NCBI GenBank assembly: GCA_965223435.1
Contig: CBDCWQ010000020.1
Coordinates: 1 to 64,000, forward strand
Origin: CBDCWQ01 sp965223435
Lineage (GTDB): Bacteria > Myxococcota > Kuafuiibacteriia > Kuafuiibacteriales > Kuafuiibacteriaceae
Length of the DNA stretch: 64,000 bases
Direction of reading: 5' to 3'
The translations under genes were made by a program, and so were the position numbers. This document shows positions 23,601 to 31,600 of this stretch, one piece after another. Under the pieces are notes generated by a model that saw only the letters and a list, made by a program, of their open reading frames with translations, made no database searches and was not told where the DNA came from. Numbering within the stretch: position 1 is the stretch's first letter; each line of letters begins with the position of its first letter.

Positions 23601-25782
23601 GCCGTTGCGCGATGCGGATTTGGTCTTCTTCGTGCCAGGTCCCATCGTAGAGGTACTGGTGGTGCGTTTTGTTGCCGGGAGTATCAGACCCGGCGCCCTC
23701 TTGGGGCCCGCTTGGGTTGGTGCCCGGCGTTTCTTCGAGGTGCCTTTGGGGTTCTAGGTCGTGGGCTCTTTTTTGCCAAATATCCTGAAATCCTGCTTGC
23801 GCGATGCGCGTACCGGGTTTGGGGCAAGTGCCCCCGGCTTCGTCCGGAGTCATGTTTTTCTCGAGGGGCCAGTCCGGATTGGGAACCGCTCGGTTGTCCC
23901 ACATGCGGTCTTGGTGGGCGATGATGCTGACCGCGTCGTCGTCGATGGTCAGCGAAGGGTTGTAGACAAAGGCCTCTTCGGTTCGGGTCCGGTAGGGCCC
24001 GAACGCCTCACCGGTTTTGGGATTGGTTTCGAGCGCGTAGCTGTAAGCTTCCTGAGACCATTCGATGCAGCCGCACGGGGCCACCGGTTTGTGGCAAAGT
24101 GGGTTTTGGTGGGCCAGGGCGTAGGAAACCACAAGGTCGTTTTTCTCACGAACCACGACGTCAAAAACGTTCTCGGGTTCTTTGGTGAGGTCTTTTAAGT
24201 AGTAGGCCTTGTGGGCCTCACCCCACACCAGGTGAAGGTGACCGAAGCGGTCGTATCCCAAACTGAGCCCACGCTTCCAGGCGTCGTTTTTGCGCACGGT
24301 CCTGGGCGCAAAAAAGTGAGCCCCGCGATCATGGCTTTCGGCCACGCGGACGAGGCTTTGTTTCGGTTGTGTTTTCGGACCGGTTTGGGTCTGGGTCCAC
24401 GCGACCGAAACCTTGTCGCCGCGCGCCGCAATGGCCAGATCGGTGATGGCCCAACCGTCCCCGGGAGCGGCGAGCGTCTTGGTGGTCTCGAAACTTCGGT
24501 CTTGGGCGGCTTTCTTGCTGCGGCGATAGGCCACTTCGAAGTTTTGGGACCGACCCGGTCGAGCCACATGGACCAAGTGGGCCCAAGTGCGGTCGTCGTG
24601 GGTGACAAGCGCGACTTTGGGAAGCGCGACAAGCAGCCCTCTCGGACTGACTGCGGCCGGCGCTTCGAAAGCGCCAAGCTCCGTCGGGGGCCGGGCGGCA
24701 ACACCTGGGCCAAAAAACCGTCGCTGAAGCGCGTCGATGAGGGGCATCCATGCGCCGCTCCCACGCTCGTCCCAGACGACGCCCTCGATGGGCGAAAAGC
24801 GTTCGCTCAGTTCGGCGATGAGTTCGGCCACCCGGAGGACGGCACCTTTTTGCGGCAGTTCGGTGTTTATTTCGGACAGCGATGCGTCCGAGCCTTGTGA
24901 GGGCTCGTCGATGTGAATGCGCAGGAGCGGCGGAAGCTGAGCGCCAGGCGGCTGATTTTCGATGATGTTCCAGGCTCCTGAGGCCGTTTGGGTCACGGTA
25001 AAATGGGCCGAACTTTTGAAGTCTGGCGCGATGGATCCTCGGTCGTGCATGGCGCCCCGAGCGGCCGCATCTTCGGTGGCGGATTCGAGAACGATGTAGG
25101 TCGGCAACGCCGGGTCCGAGGGCCGAGGTGCAGGGCCATTCGAGGCCGGGCCGGAGAACGGGCAGGTCTCGATGACCGTCCGCACGGTCTCGAGGGTCCA
25201 CTTGGAGCCAAGACAATCGTCTTGGAAGGGCGCGCCCGCCTCTTGAAGGAACGCAAGGTAGCCATAGCCAGCCTTGAGGGCGTCCCCGAGGCGAACCCCT
25301 TGGTACCGCTGTGCCTGCGCATCCCATCGCGAGACCCGAAGGATGTTGGGATCCGCATAGACCGTCTTTTCGGGGACGGTGAGCATATTCCAGCCGGCAG
25401 GTACTAAAGCGGCTGCCACCGATGCGGCCATGGGAAGCTCCAGATCGCTTCTTGCGAAAACCCACACGACCCGGGCCTCGTCGCTCGGCTCGGGTGCCTT
25501 CGGGTCGAGGCTTTCTGGTCCGCAAGAAACCTCTTCGGATCGTTCAATCTCGCCTGCGCCGGGGCCCCCCTCGGATCGCCTAGCTGTCGCCCACAGGGTG
25601 AGCCCCAGCCCCGTCCACGCGCACTGGTGTTCGGCGTTGGAAGGCGCGGCCATAAGGTTCCAGCCGGCCTGAATCCGGACCGACTTTTGGACCTCGGCGT
25701 GGGCGAAGGTCGTCAGACCGAATCCAAGAATCCACGCGACGAAACCCATCACCCGACGGTGATGTTTTCCTTGAAGCTTCAT
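14686..25782 (-). CDS. Giant secreted multidomain protein (3698 aa): BNR propeller, alpha/alpha toroid, ART-like/ParB-like modules, degenerate subtilase
   Basis: The start chosen is ATG at 25782, preceded by a GGGGGG-rich Shine-Dalgarno and giving a clean signal peptide (HHRRVMGFVAWILG through AHA, cut near residue 29). The frame is open 43 codons further but without such features. In order: an N-terminal beta region; a sialidase-type propeller (about 24650-22750) with the Asp-box SLDGGITWSRG; a linker made of 27-bp and 30-bp tandem repeats; an alpha/alpha toroid (about 22000-20600); ART-like modules near 18900-18450 and 16260-15960; ParB-like stretches near 19050, 18350, 16480 and 15800; a subtilisin-like domain (18040-17220) that keeps Asp and His but not Ser; and a C-terminal domain shared with the neighbouring paralogue. 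No membrane anchor was seen, so it is probably exported. The molecular function is unknown; a host- or prey-directed or adhesive role is inference only. Confidence 0.85.
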   Translation of the reverse strand: MKLQGKHHRRVMGFVAWILGFGLTTFAHAEVQKSVRIQAGWNLMAAPSNAEHQCAWTGLGLTLWATARRSEGGPGAGEIERSEEVSCGPESLDPKAPEPSDEARVVWVFARSDLELPMAASVAAALVPAGWNMLTVPEKTVYADPNILRVSRWDAQAQRYQGVRLGDALKAGYGYLAFLQEAGAPFQDDCLGSKWTLETVRTVIETCPFSGPASNGPAPRPSDPALPTYIVLESATEDAAARGAMHDRGSIAPDFKSSAHFTVTQTASGAWNIIENQPPGAQLPPLLRIHIDEPSQGSDASLSEINTELPQKGAVLRVAELIAELSERFSPIEGVVWDERGSGAWMPLIDALQRRFFGPGVAARPPTELGAFEAPAAVSPRGLLVALPKVALVTHDDRTWAHLVHVARPGRSQNFEVAYRRSKKAAQDRSFETTKTLAAPGDGWAITDLAIAARGDKVSVAWTQTQTGPKTQPKQSLVRVAESHDRGAHFFAPRTVRKNDAWKRGLSLGYDRFGHLHLVWGEAHKAYYLKDLTKEPENVFDVVVREKNDLVVSYALAHQNPLCHKPVAPCGCIEWSQEAYSYALETNPKTGEAFGPYRTRTEEAFVYNPSLTIDDDAVSIIAHQDRMWDNRAVPNPDWPLEKNMTPDEAGGTCPKPGTRIAQAGFQDIWQKRAHDLEPQRHLEETPGTNPSGPQEGAGSDTPGNKTHHQYLYDGTWHEEDQIRIAQRPLVEDAWSEPSTGKRDVPVWPMREGLLEWKTAEVPVEEGFKVGAFQNGVRQDWRHTVVAPLQSPLHEGRHDAPKLAVKKQGHLVAVYSDGPSSNAHLPGQNPIFVTQSLDGGITWSRGTQVAHGYLPDAAATQDGEVGLLVYHLGALGHATPPAPKIDMLRTRDLQVWERDTLNLYPPTPIHRTHHENGAHHPDLFDDPIGVPALSGHQALFVATWVRSEIDPQPGTRIVTTRAARAPETRRYEITHTGPLTVGQSTQFTITAVNAYDMRVHDDGKVHLGVASRGQGGISQRSPHAGINQGSPHVGTNQGSPHAGTNQGSPHEGTSPLRPGREAVDQAVPDLSPLGQVRPKGGPIDQALTHGETEDPAFRSENAANPTFSSENAANPTFSSENAANPTFRSENAAIPTFRSENTQALALVEGRSPPATVQLQNGQATFVRLTTETDTTLLVQSEENPTGRASATTLLAYASGAAGNYQRALEARDRMMRTVVDEATQQTWVFQVEYAPEASPQPGDASASLTSSFAEPGMVSDAKYLANFERVWVYTQGIAVAQLSKQQDTVSQAAAQGMARYLCAHAEKGHHEGRTVILGWPFSWNTAGDNWKDRRLVTGANAWAIHGLGVFVASEAFDSLSDKEQRAIRGCYEEAIRGLLVHRRRLVAPGTDQTVSLVTAGWTARGLTVAENPSALFTEEEESVQWGYYSVLDAIGYDAFTEDRAPEVARFRHTPGAPPTKLAPRVLTEQDHQRLKTRVLASNVVTEHNLDVLSVLNHALRHQEKIGLQDFAELEVFRDELRDGIFVLLWDDQEYTQDLAYTLRQTGPDDPRRPALEEALEAQDLGRIVTGGHFSGTGENLHFSASNHVAIDNCSWLSLSVDHGLLPERPEYIERLARCLRYTELQFVKPLPFAGRTYLGAHYFQNTFRDPYISPSALQESSYHLEATTGLILGLARFARAYPEHPDALYFADQTRALWNGVQLFVKDHGFRYSSQRIQDLSTLLASSTAAIWFIDVYRELNQDWAGLRGIAGTERVFDPGRSAASSLAHKDVVSLGLFGGHEAFVGFQSQNGAIWVDTKALQSDGSVGAIYPEAQGTFGPGVRATKPGTVLANAIKKGAASLDEFSPGTSAATSQLLAAGTALASIVALSTGQVETWTTLIHLNQAPNVHTEPWTFVGTVPEDEVTFLGLFFKDEALIRHTRIQQSHVQGGFATSTVEFEADAIYGLVKEVYGPSEGMLKDLYRLGLPTGEPISVYRLDTELSPEAIVGAVLDQQVPWLKPSTDPAPNETDFTADLFRELKALALTPDFRQVDLAELIHTLENQAPTPEPHDTQTIIPESPLGTAWLDQVPEAFRASVYYWLVLLPQYVAPQSSGPPDNSKTPTPGPAAGGVGPGDDTMELRGQRIRWVDPAPQLITEGKLTFAPTDGIVVDAFDAELRFAESQRQNLGPSGVEQRLDGIEVPKSAKMPRGVTEMPIKKIYRSFPIGSPVPGAQTSLLSTAVSNLVDEGFDLRHPLRIYVLPGGQLAVHPDDHHTVGAMNLLGETDVPVRFVLPPYERGGSVPRSNARLGTNTGISAHALERALLGIHQSTLLPHPGDWDYIRRHRGFYENIEPFDSDLWTHATSESGKDQAGFFSTRSVNRIDWTPVPKLEIYIVRPEGGIDLNRALGYDFGRDEIVLPHVHAKNVLGAFSTQSPGKGVLTINPDADGPLPEPYGLATALEQIDLYQLQMGTIPQFRLAPVVAKLQAGEMFAPPLLIVRKEDGSQGLLSSHVELQALKEVGMRTMPAAIIHWKTLTHTDRQTLIKHYGVLQDGTVTLPIPVPGESDALELVRMKAQLFLSPSTQPTMVTLSGELLHETPPAFPPAVKAIVIDDFRGQNQPLPRILPKNASSGAKHAAVLQNELEKQAAITKTRLGTVVGIDIGPTDQATPSMVLAAIRTAIREAQRVQSSDESPVGVISLSPNLGYTVESQFPHADRDTMSALNQEIQDQLTEVLNEAARAEILVFSGSGPGAHLSEQVLEAGRAQPLFFHVGGLQSGTVDPEAAPLGSRSAEADFMAPGLAPQSIEGATVVDNGPHVPIGFAAATALMGKMAALGETVSRGKEPIDLPEIIRSTLKKSTYDPKTPDHLSPVDVYALTNRVVGADQNIEQAKREKEANRNFTGEYNVVLEADHAAVIKHTPDGKEQTVSSIKDIVAEDDDDIVLYAKNGAQIDVVSGRVWNNGLASKDIRLSPAGVQFFGGPALHAAGAHVRFLEHDANQLGKGFLSDGTYVTTDAIFAPDYEEVMAHKDALLPLVRKEGVRRRVDNKWVSDSSEYPLGVAEVDASTIYRTEWVDANSPTHPGGQSLKAHMSALAQHGFNLNQPIHVFYERGKPFVFEHDRALLAAMVLLGEMRVPVRMIVDPKFWALSPEKQIQFSPESPYGVSDVALTLGRKGATQAKYVADPRDPNEVFEQGIQADGHDTNLWKHLWNTGAHSAWLSGFFRARFNEPEIIYDSRYLNQSITYYLVRQQDGLDLQSATGINTKKTAVSSVAGRNVLAAVTQPRVSGPLHWIINPNAVDPLPSVAAWATKEEFFLLSRLAIDPYDRGEVAQLRDAVSDDHIALAPLVVLENKAGAAILLEGRSRAAVTRSLGGNAMPALILQWELLSPEQQTALVSDYPQVSGIGPMKSDTAPELPKFLNAPKFSDPPIGNNVYVRFDEGLINHNPKKPNYDGIVLLSAHDGELFRSGMESGKFFGDFSTVLDALGKTPGLFSVHVISHRRQYEPVDLSMMLPEGTQNYTFLKKKHGKNAIPRMAPGWSRQIGYIPLTEEPVRMSNTATFTPKTVSIPIQLKPFRVGATNTLHGLEVTFSYQEAGYTVYDAELYLAKVDPLKFEKGPEDFVYFPLDTGPTAKLRRFNLLLDGPDANPSARDGLSPRAFLQSFGQPEEATKELWMSIRTLGEPRFKRTSRWSSDDDRGSAREGQPIKVDVETFTMRP
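22360..22505 (-). repeat. 30-bp tandem repeat, about 5 copies (SENAANPTF linker)
   Basis: Near-identical 30-bp units encode repeats of FSSENAANPT / FRSENAANPT in the giant protein. The high DNA identity between units suggests recent expansion by slippage or unequal recombination. Confidence 0.85.
22630..22742 (-). repeat. 27-bp tandem repeat, about 4 copies (GSPHAGTNQ linker)
   Basis: Units of 27 bp encode GSPHAGTNQ-type nonapeptides directly upstream, in protein order, of the SENAANPTF array. Together the two arrays form a flexible and probably length-variable spacer after the propeller. Confidence 0.85.
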
Positions 25783-26823
25783 TTTCCCCCCATCCCGTGT
25801 AGGCAGCGCTGTCCCAGGGCTGTCCCGCCTGGCATCCAAACGAGATTCGATAGGGTGAGTCAACGATTGTTCGCAGATTGCCTTGCCCTCGCTGGACCCG
25901 GACCTGGACAACCTGGGCCTGGACCTGGATGACCTCTTGGAAAGCTACACGATCCTCTTTTGGGAGGAGACCGGGACGACGGGGACCTGGGACTTTAGGG
26001 GAATACACCCTGGTCTTCGGCACCAGACAAGGGGGTTCGATGAACCTTGATGTCATCTTGCGTGGACCCAAGGCGGAGCACGATGCCCTTCGCAGCCTTC
26101 CAAGTGAAGTCGAATCTCGGCATCCGATCGGTTTCCACACCGTCCCCGGTCATCTTCAAGATCAGGCTCTGAGGGTTGTCATCTTGAAGAACGGTTCGAA
26201 TTTGAGCGGTGGCTTCATCCCTGAATGTCGGCTCGGTGTGCAACCGAGGGCATCGGCGACTCCCGAAAACGTTTGAGCGTTCAGCCTGGCCCGCATGAGA
26301 ATCTCGACTCCATCCCAAAGATCACTTGCATTGATTCGAATCCGTTTGCGTGGGGTGTGCCTACGTTTCTCATGAAGATGGATGACCGTTCAGTGTGGCC
26401 CCACTTTTTTTGTCGGGGAGAGTCAAGTTCCTGATTTTCCCAGTGGCCCTGCTTAGTTAGACGATAAAAAAGGCTTGCGGACAAGCGCTGGGCCGCCCGA
26501 TTTTGCGAAAAATGGGCCACCTGGATGGGGCGACGCGTCTTTCACGTAGGTACAAACGATCTACGTTCTTGGGCGAGCCTTCCACTCGGCGCGTACCTGC
26601 TTATGGGCTCTTTACGCCCGGTACCAAGCCGATGTGCTGCGAGGTTATTTTTTGGGGCCATAGTTGAGTGCAAGGCTTCTTTACTTATTAGAAGCTGGCC
26701 GAAATAGGACTTAAGCCCAATATGCCATCGCAAGGCATGCAGCCTTTGCTGCGTTTGTCCGCGATAAATACTCCGTCCGCTCGGGGTTGGGCGCTCATCT
26801 CGTGCCGCGACATGGAGGTCGAT
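25783..26823. other. About 1 kb without a convincing gene
   Basis: This is the divergent region between the giant gene and the LamG lipoprotein gene, so both promoters should lie here. Two short stretches look faintly coding. On + a stretch ending at TGA 26045-26047 reads LDDLLESYTILFWEETG, without a clear start. On - about 26020-26260 reads FRDEATAQIRTVLQDDN and similar. Neither has a supported start or a recognised family, so they may be relics of a lost gene. Between 25893 and 25930 there is an imperfect ctggacctgga repeat. I see no clear promoter motif. Confidence 0.4.
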
Positions 26824-28614
26824 GTGAAATCTGTATTGATACCAGCATGCTTGGGACTGCTGACCGCTATGATTGCCTGCGCCCCTGAAGTGGATACTGG
26901 CCGTTCCGTCCAAACGTTGGTTTCAGCGCCAAAGACCTACTATTCGTTTGAAGATGGGTCTCGGCCTGCTTTGGTCAGTGGGGCGATTTCAGCCGACGGT
27001 CGATTTGGAAAGGCTTACCTTTTCGACGGAAGCAGCTACGTTGCTATAGACAACTTACACTACGAGTCTCAGGGAAGCATTGAGGCGCTGACTGTTTGCG
27101 CGTGGGCAAAAACAGAAATCGGCGGCGAAGCACAAGCGTGGACCGACAATGCGGCACTCGTCGACTTTGATCGAAGCGAATACTACAGCTTGGCTGTCCG
27201 AGCCGACGACGGACGGGTTGCGTTTTCTACGGCCTCCAAACGAGACAATGACTCAACCCAGATCGTCGATACGTGGAGCAGCCGCGCGGTCAACGATGGG
27301 CATTGGCACTTCATATGCGCCGTGTACGATGGCCAGGACAAAGTTATTTATGTCGATGGCCAAGAAGATGCTCGTCAAAAGAATGCCCATGAAGGTGAGC
27401 CTCTCGGTAGTGGGGCGGTCCGTTATGGATTCATTGGTGATGGGTCTTTGGCGGAAACGTTTGATGGGGCCCGTAGTCAAGACTACTACGAGGGTTTCAT
27501 AGACGAAGTTAGAATCTTTCATGAGGCCTTGTCGGTTGCATCTGATGGTGATGGGGACGGACTCAACGACATAGAGGAACTCTTTATCGGTAAAGACAGG
27601 TTTAAACACGATTCCGACTTTGAGAGCGGTGACAGCCGTGCTTCGACAGCCAGCGTGTGCAGCGGCAAAGCGGGCGTTTGCGGGGCCTCGGCCAACCGAA
27701 ACCGGTCGAGCCAAAAGCCATCAGATATCGAGCTGACAAGCGGAGCAGGCCGTAATGTGTCACTGGTTCCGGCGTTGATGGCAAGCGCTCTGGTCGGGCA
27801 GCTCAGGGCGCTGGGCAAACATGGTGAGGAGATTCCGGGTCTGAAATTCAACGTGGTGGGCCAACATCGAGACGATTTTCTGCTGTCGGACACCGAAATG
27901 GGCGTGGCGCTTCGCACCGGTCCCCGTGGGCTCGATTTTTCGGACCGACTGACTGAGCGTACGGTGACCATTGCCGCACTTCATCCGGATGGTTCGGTCG
28001 CGATTCAAAAGGATTTCACGGTGATTACGGTAGGAAGCTCTGTACGTTCCCTATCGGGCTCCTGCGGTTGTGGCGGGACCCCGGCAGCGCGTGGGGAGCT
28101 TCGGGTGCCGGCCGTGTACCGCGACTTGGAACCACCGGCTTGGTGCCGGCCGGCAGACGAAGACGGTGCGCCAAAGCTGGTCATCGATGCCCATGACATC
28201 GAATTGGCGGGAAGCATCGGCGGCAGCACGGTGTTTGTGGATGCCGGGTCTTCAGATATGCTGGTGGGTGCGCTTCGGATTGTAGACCCAGCCGGCGGGC
28301 GTGTGCACGGTCTGCGTCTCCAACTTCAGGGGCGCGGGCATGATCTTTTTGAACTGGTCCAAACTGAGTCGGGAGCAGAGCTTCGAGTCGGGTCTGCTGG
28401 CTTAGACTCTGAGAGTCGCGTGACGACCCATACCCTTACGGTTTCAGCGCACACCGATAAACAAACGGTGTTGCTTAAGGATTTTACCATCATAACCCGA
28501 GGCCCCCGGCCGAAGGGTGCGTGTGCTTGCGTGGGTGGGAGCGGTTCCCCGCTTCGGGTGCCGGCATCGGCAACCCCGACCGACACACGTGCGGGATGCG
28601 AGGCGCAACCATGA
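26824..28614 (+). CDS. LamG-domain lipoprotein with calcium-binding-type repeat and cadherin-like domains
   Basis: GTG 26824 is preferred because GGAGG lies at 26814-26818 and the resulting N-terminus, MKSVLIPACLGLLTAMIAC, is a textbook lipoprotein signal with lipid attachment at Cys19. The in-frame ATG at 26812 overlaps that ribosome site. After a short spacer, residues about 40-240 form a LamG/concanavalin-like domain (SYVAIDN, GHWHFICAVYDG, YEGFIDEVRIF). An acidic thrombospondin-3-like motif follows (DGDGDGLNDIEEL). Then come two cadherin-like repeats, each with F/L..GVALRTG..LDF and TVTIAALHPDG-type strands and a Cys-rich turn (GSCGCGG, GACACVGG). It lies 61 bp upstream of the RHS-type gene on the same strand, so the two are probably cotranscribed and may act together at the surface. 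The ligand is unknown. Confidence 0.85.
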   Translation: MKSVLIPACLGLLTAMIACAPEVDTGRSVQTLVSAPKTYYSFEDGSRPALVSGAISADGRFGKAYLFDGSSYVAIDNLHYESQGSIEALTVCAWAKTEIGGEAQAWTDNAALVDFDRSEYYSLAVRADDGRVAFSTASKRDNDSTQIVDTWSSRAVNDGHWHFICAVYDGQDKVIYVDGQEDARQKNAHEGEPLGSGAVRYGFIGDGSLAETFDGARSQDYYEGFIDEVRIFHEALSVASDGDGDGLNDIEELFIGKDRFKHDSDFESGDSRASTASVCSGKAGVCGASANRNRSSQKPSDIELTSGAGRNVSLVPALMASALVGQLRALGKHGEEIPGLKFNVVGQHRDDFLLSDTEMGVALRTGPRGLDFSDRLTERTVTIAALHPDGSVAIQKDFTVITVGSSVRSLSGSCGCGGTPAARGELRVPAVYRDLEPPAWCRPADEDGAPKLVIDAHDIELAGSIGGSTVFVDAGSSDMLVGALRIVDPAGGRVHGLRLQLQGRGHDLFELVQTESGAELRVGSAGLDSESRVTTHTLTVSAHTDKQTVLLKDFTIITRGPRPKGACACVGGSGSPLRVPASATPTDTRAGCEAQP

Positions 28615-28675
28615 ATGCGCAGACTACGGTTTGGATACAACACAGGTGAGTCGAGGCACACTCGGAGGAACTGAA

Positions 28676-31600
28676 ATGAAAAACGATAGGAAAACACAAT
28701 ACAGACCGAGACCCCTGGGGGGGAGCCTTGTTTCGTTTGGGTTAAGATCTCTTCTGTTGATTTTACTGGTGGGCTTCGGCCTTTTTCCCTCTGCTTTGAC
28801 CGCACAGCAAAAGCGGGCAACGCCGTCGGACAACGTAGACTCGTTCTACGGCATCTACCAAGAGACGATACCCATAGCCGTGCCACCTTTTCGCGGATTG
28901 GAGCCGAAAATCGGACTTTCGTACCAATCCTCGTCGGGAAATGGCCTCGTGGGAGTTGGTTGGAATCTCCTGGTTGGTGGCTGGGTGGAGCGTGCGAGTC
29001 GGGGCAAAGGTGCGCCGCGTTACGATGACTCGGACATCTTTCTCATGGGTGGTCAGGAGTTGGTCCCCTGTGAGGTCGGAAGCCGAAGCCCCAGTTGCCA
29101 AACCGGCGGAACGCATTCCACCAAAATAGAAAGCTATGTGAGGATTCGTTACGACGAAGGTGAGGACACATGGACCCTCACCACCAAAGAGGGCACCCAA
29201 TCAACCTACACACCGGTCGTGACTACACAGAGGGGTGTTTTTCGATATGGCTTGAAGTCGGCCAAAGATACCTACGACAACGTTGTGGAGTATTCGTACC
29301 GCTACGAAGCCCAAGCTCCATGCGAGAATGCGTATCCGGAGTCTATCGCCTACAATGAGTCCGAAGTCCGCTTTTTCTGGGAAAAGCGTCCCGATGTGAG
29401 CAAGCGTGCGATCGGCGGTTGTCTCTTGACGACTGCGTCGCGCCTCCGCACGGTCGCCGTGACCGTGTCGAAGGTGATGGCTCGGGCCTATCGCTTAGAA
29501 TATGAGACGAGCCCGAGTTCGGGCCGTTCCAGACTCAAATCGGTGCAGCGTTGTGGACGCTCCGCAGTTTTGGACAGTGGGGGTGCCATCACCGACGGAT
29601 GTGATGTGGGCTTGGGAGAAGCGATGCCCAAGATGATGATGAAGTATACCGAGAACACCGGGGGCTTTGAGGCGCCCAAGAACTGGAGAACATCAGCGCT
29701 ATTGAACAAGGTTGAAGCGCGGTACCACCGGTGGGCTAATGGTGCGTATACCGACATTCAAGACATCAATGGCGACGGCAAACTCGATTTTCTTTCTCAC
29801 TACAACTGGAAGACCAAAGAATACGGACTTTGGGTTTTGCTTAATAAGGGCGACAAGTTTGATGCCCCGCGCAATTGGAAAACGGCGGAGATGCTTGGAA
29901 AAAAGGAAACGGCACGTCCAAGAGACGATGAACGTCGATTGATCGATATGAATGGAGACGGACTTCTCGACTATGTCTCACACCACAATTGGAAGACAAA
30001 GGAGCATGGGCTGTGGGTGCTTCTCAACAACGGTTCTGGATTCGACAGCCCACAAGACTGGAACACCGTGGCTCTTTTGGGTGGGCGAAAGAACGACCAA
30101 TCTCGTCCCAGCTGGGGCGGCGGCCAATACACGGATCTTCAAGACATCAATGGAGATGGCCTGCCCGACTTTCTTGCGCATCACAATTACGCAACCAACG
30201 AGCCCGGACTGTGGGTCCTTATCAACAACGGCAAGGGGTTCGAGGCGCCCAAGAACTGGAACACCGCGCATCTCCTTGGCAACGCCGCGTACGGTCGGGC
30301 GAGTTGGTTTGGAGACGGCAATACTTACGGGGAGCTCATGGATATGGATAACGATGGATTGCTCGACTACGTTGCCCATTACAACTACAAAACAAAACAA
30401 TACGGATTATGGGTTCTCATCAACAATGGGGGCGGGTTTGGCGCGCCTCAAAACTGGAACACCAAGGCTCTTTTAGGCAACAAGCGCAATGAGCAAGGTT
30501 ATCCATCATGGGTCGCAGGGAACTACGCAGATCTTCAAGATATCAACGGAGATGGTTTTCCAGACTATGTTGCACATCACCACTATGTGCACGGAAGTTA
30601 CGGGCTATGGGTGCTGCTCAACAACGGCGCCGGCTTTTCGAACCCAGTCAACTGGTGGCATACGGCAAGCCATCTTGGCCGAAATGATAGTGGCCGGCCC
30701 AATTGGACACACGATGGGCGATCCCTCACGAAGCTTGTAGACGTGAACGGCGATGGCCTTTTGGATTTTACGGCGCACCACAACTACAAAACCAATCAAC
30801 GGGGTCTTTGGGTCATGCTCAATACCGGTTCGGGTTTTGGAGCGCCGGTTAATTTGGAGACTTTCTTGACCTTGGGAAGCGGAAACGTCGTTGCGTCGGA
30901 GCCGGATGCGTTAGCCTATTCGACTCTTGTGGACATGAACGGGGACCGTATCCCTGACTATGTCTCGCACTACAACTGGAAGCCGGGTGGCGGCCATGGT
31001 CTGTGGATTCTCAAAAACAAGGGCGGCACGCCTGACCTTTTGACCGGAATTGACAACGGATTAGGCGGTCGCACGCTGGTCGACTACCGCCCGTCAACCA
31101 GTTGGCCCCGGGCCCATCATGACCCAGATTGTACCCAGAACTGCACCAGCAATCCTCTGATCATGAGTCTCGTTTCTTCAGTGACGGTCCAGGATGGTCG
31201 CGGAAACAGCGCTCAGGCGCGTTATGCGTATGCCGGTGGCTTGTACGACCGACTCGAACGACGGTTTTTGGGCTTTCATTACGTCAAGCAGGTTGATCCG
31301 TGCATCGAAGGAGAAACCGCATGCCCCTATCAAGAAACCTGGTTTCATCAAGACTACGGCTCGGTGTCAAAACCGAAACTTGAAGAAGAGCACAGTGGAG
31401 AAGGTGAACTGCTGACGGCAACAAGACACATTTATACTTCCAACGGAGCAACCACTCCTTACACATCACAAGAAACGGAAGAACAGGTCTACGTCTATTC
31501 GGCAAACGGTTCTTTTCGAGCATCGAAGGTCACGAGAACCTATGACGATTACGGCAATGTGGTCTTGGAGGGCTCGTACGGGGACGACGGGGTTATCGGG

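Noticed and set aside
24329..25525. 398-codon - strand frame inside the giant gene
   Set aside because: It is an alternative frame of the same strand. The giant frame carries the domains and signal peptide.
25878..26276. 132-codon + strand frame in the divergent region
   Set aside because: The N-terminal half is Trp/Thr-repeat nonsense from a ctggacc repeat. No support for coding.
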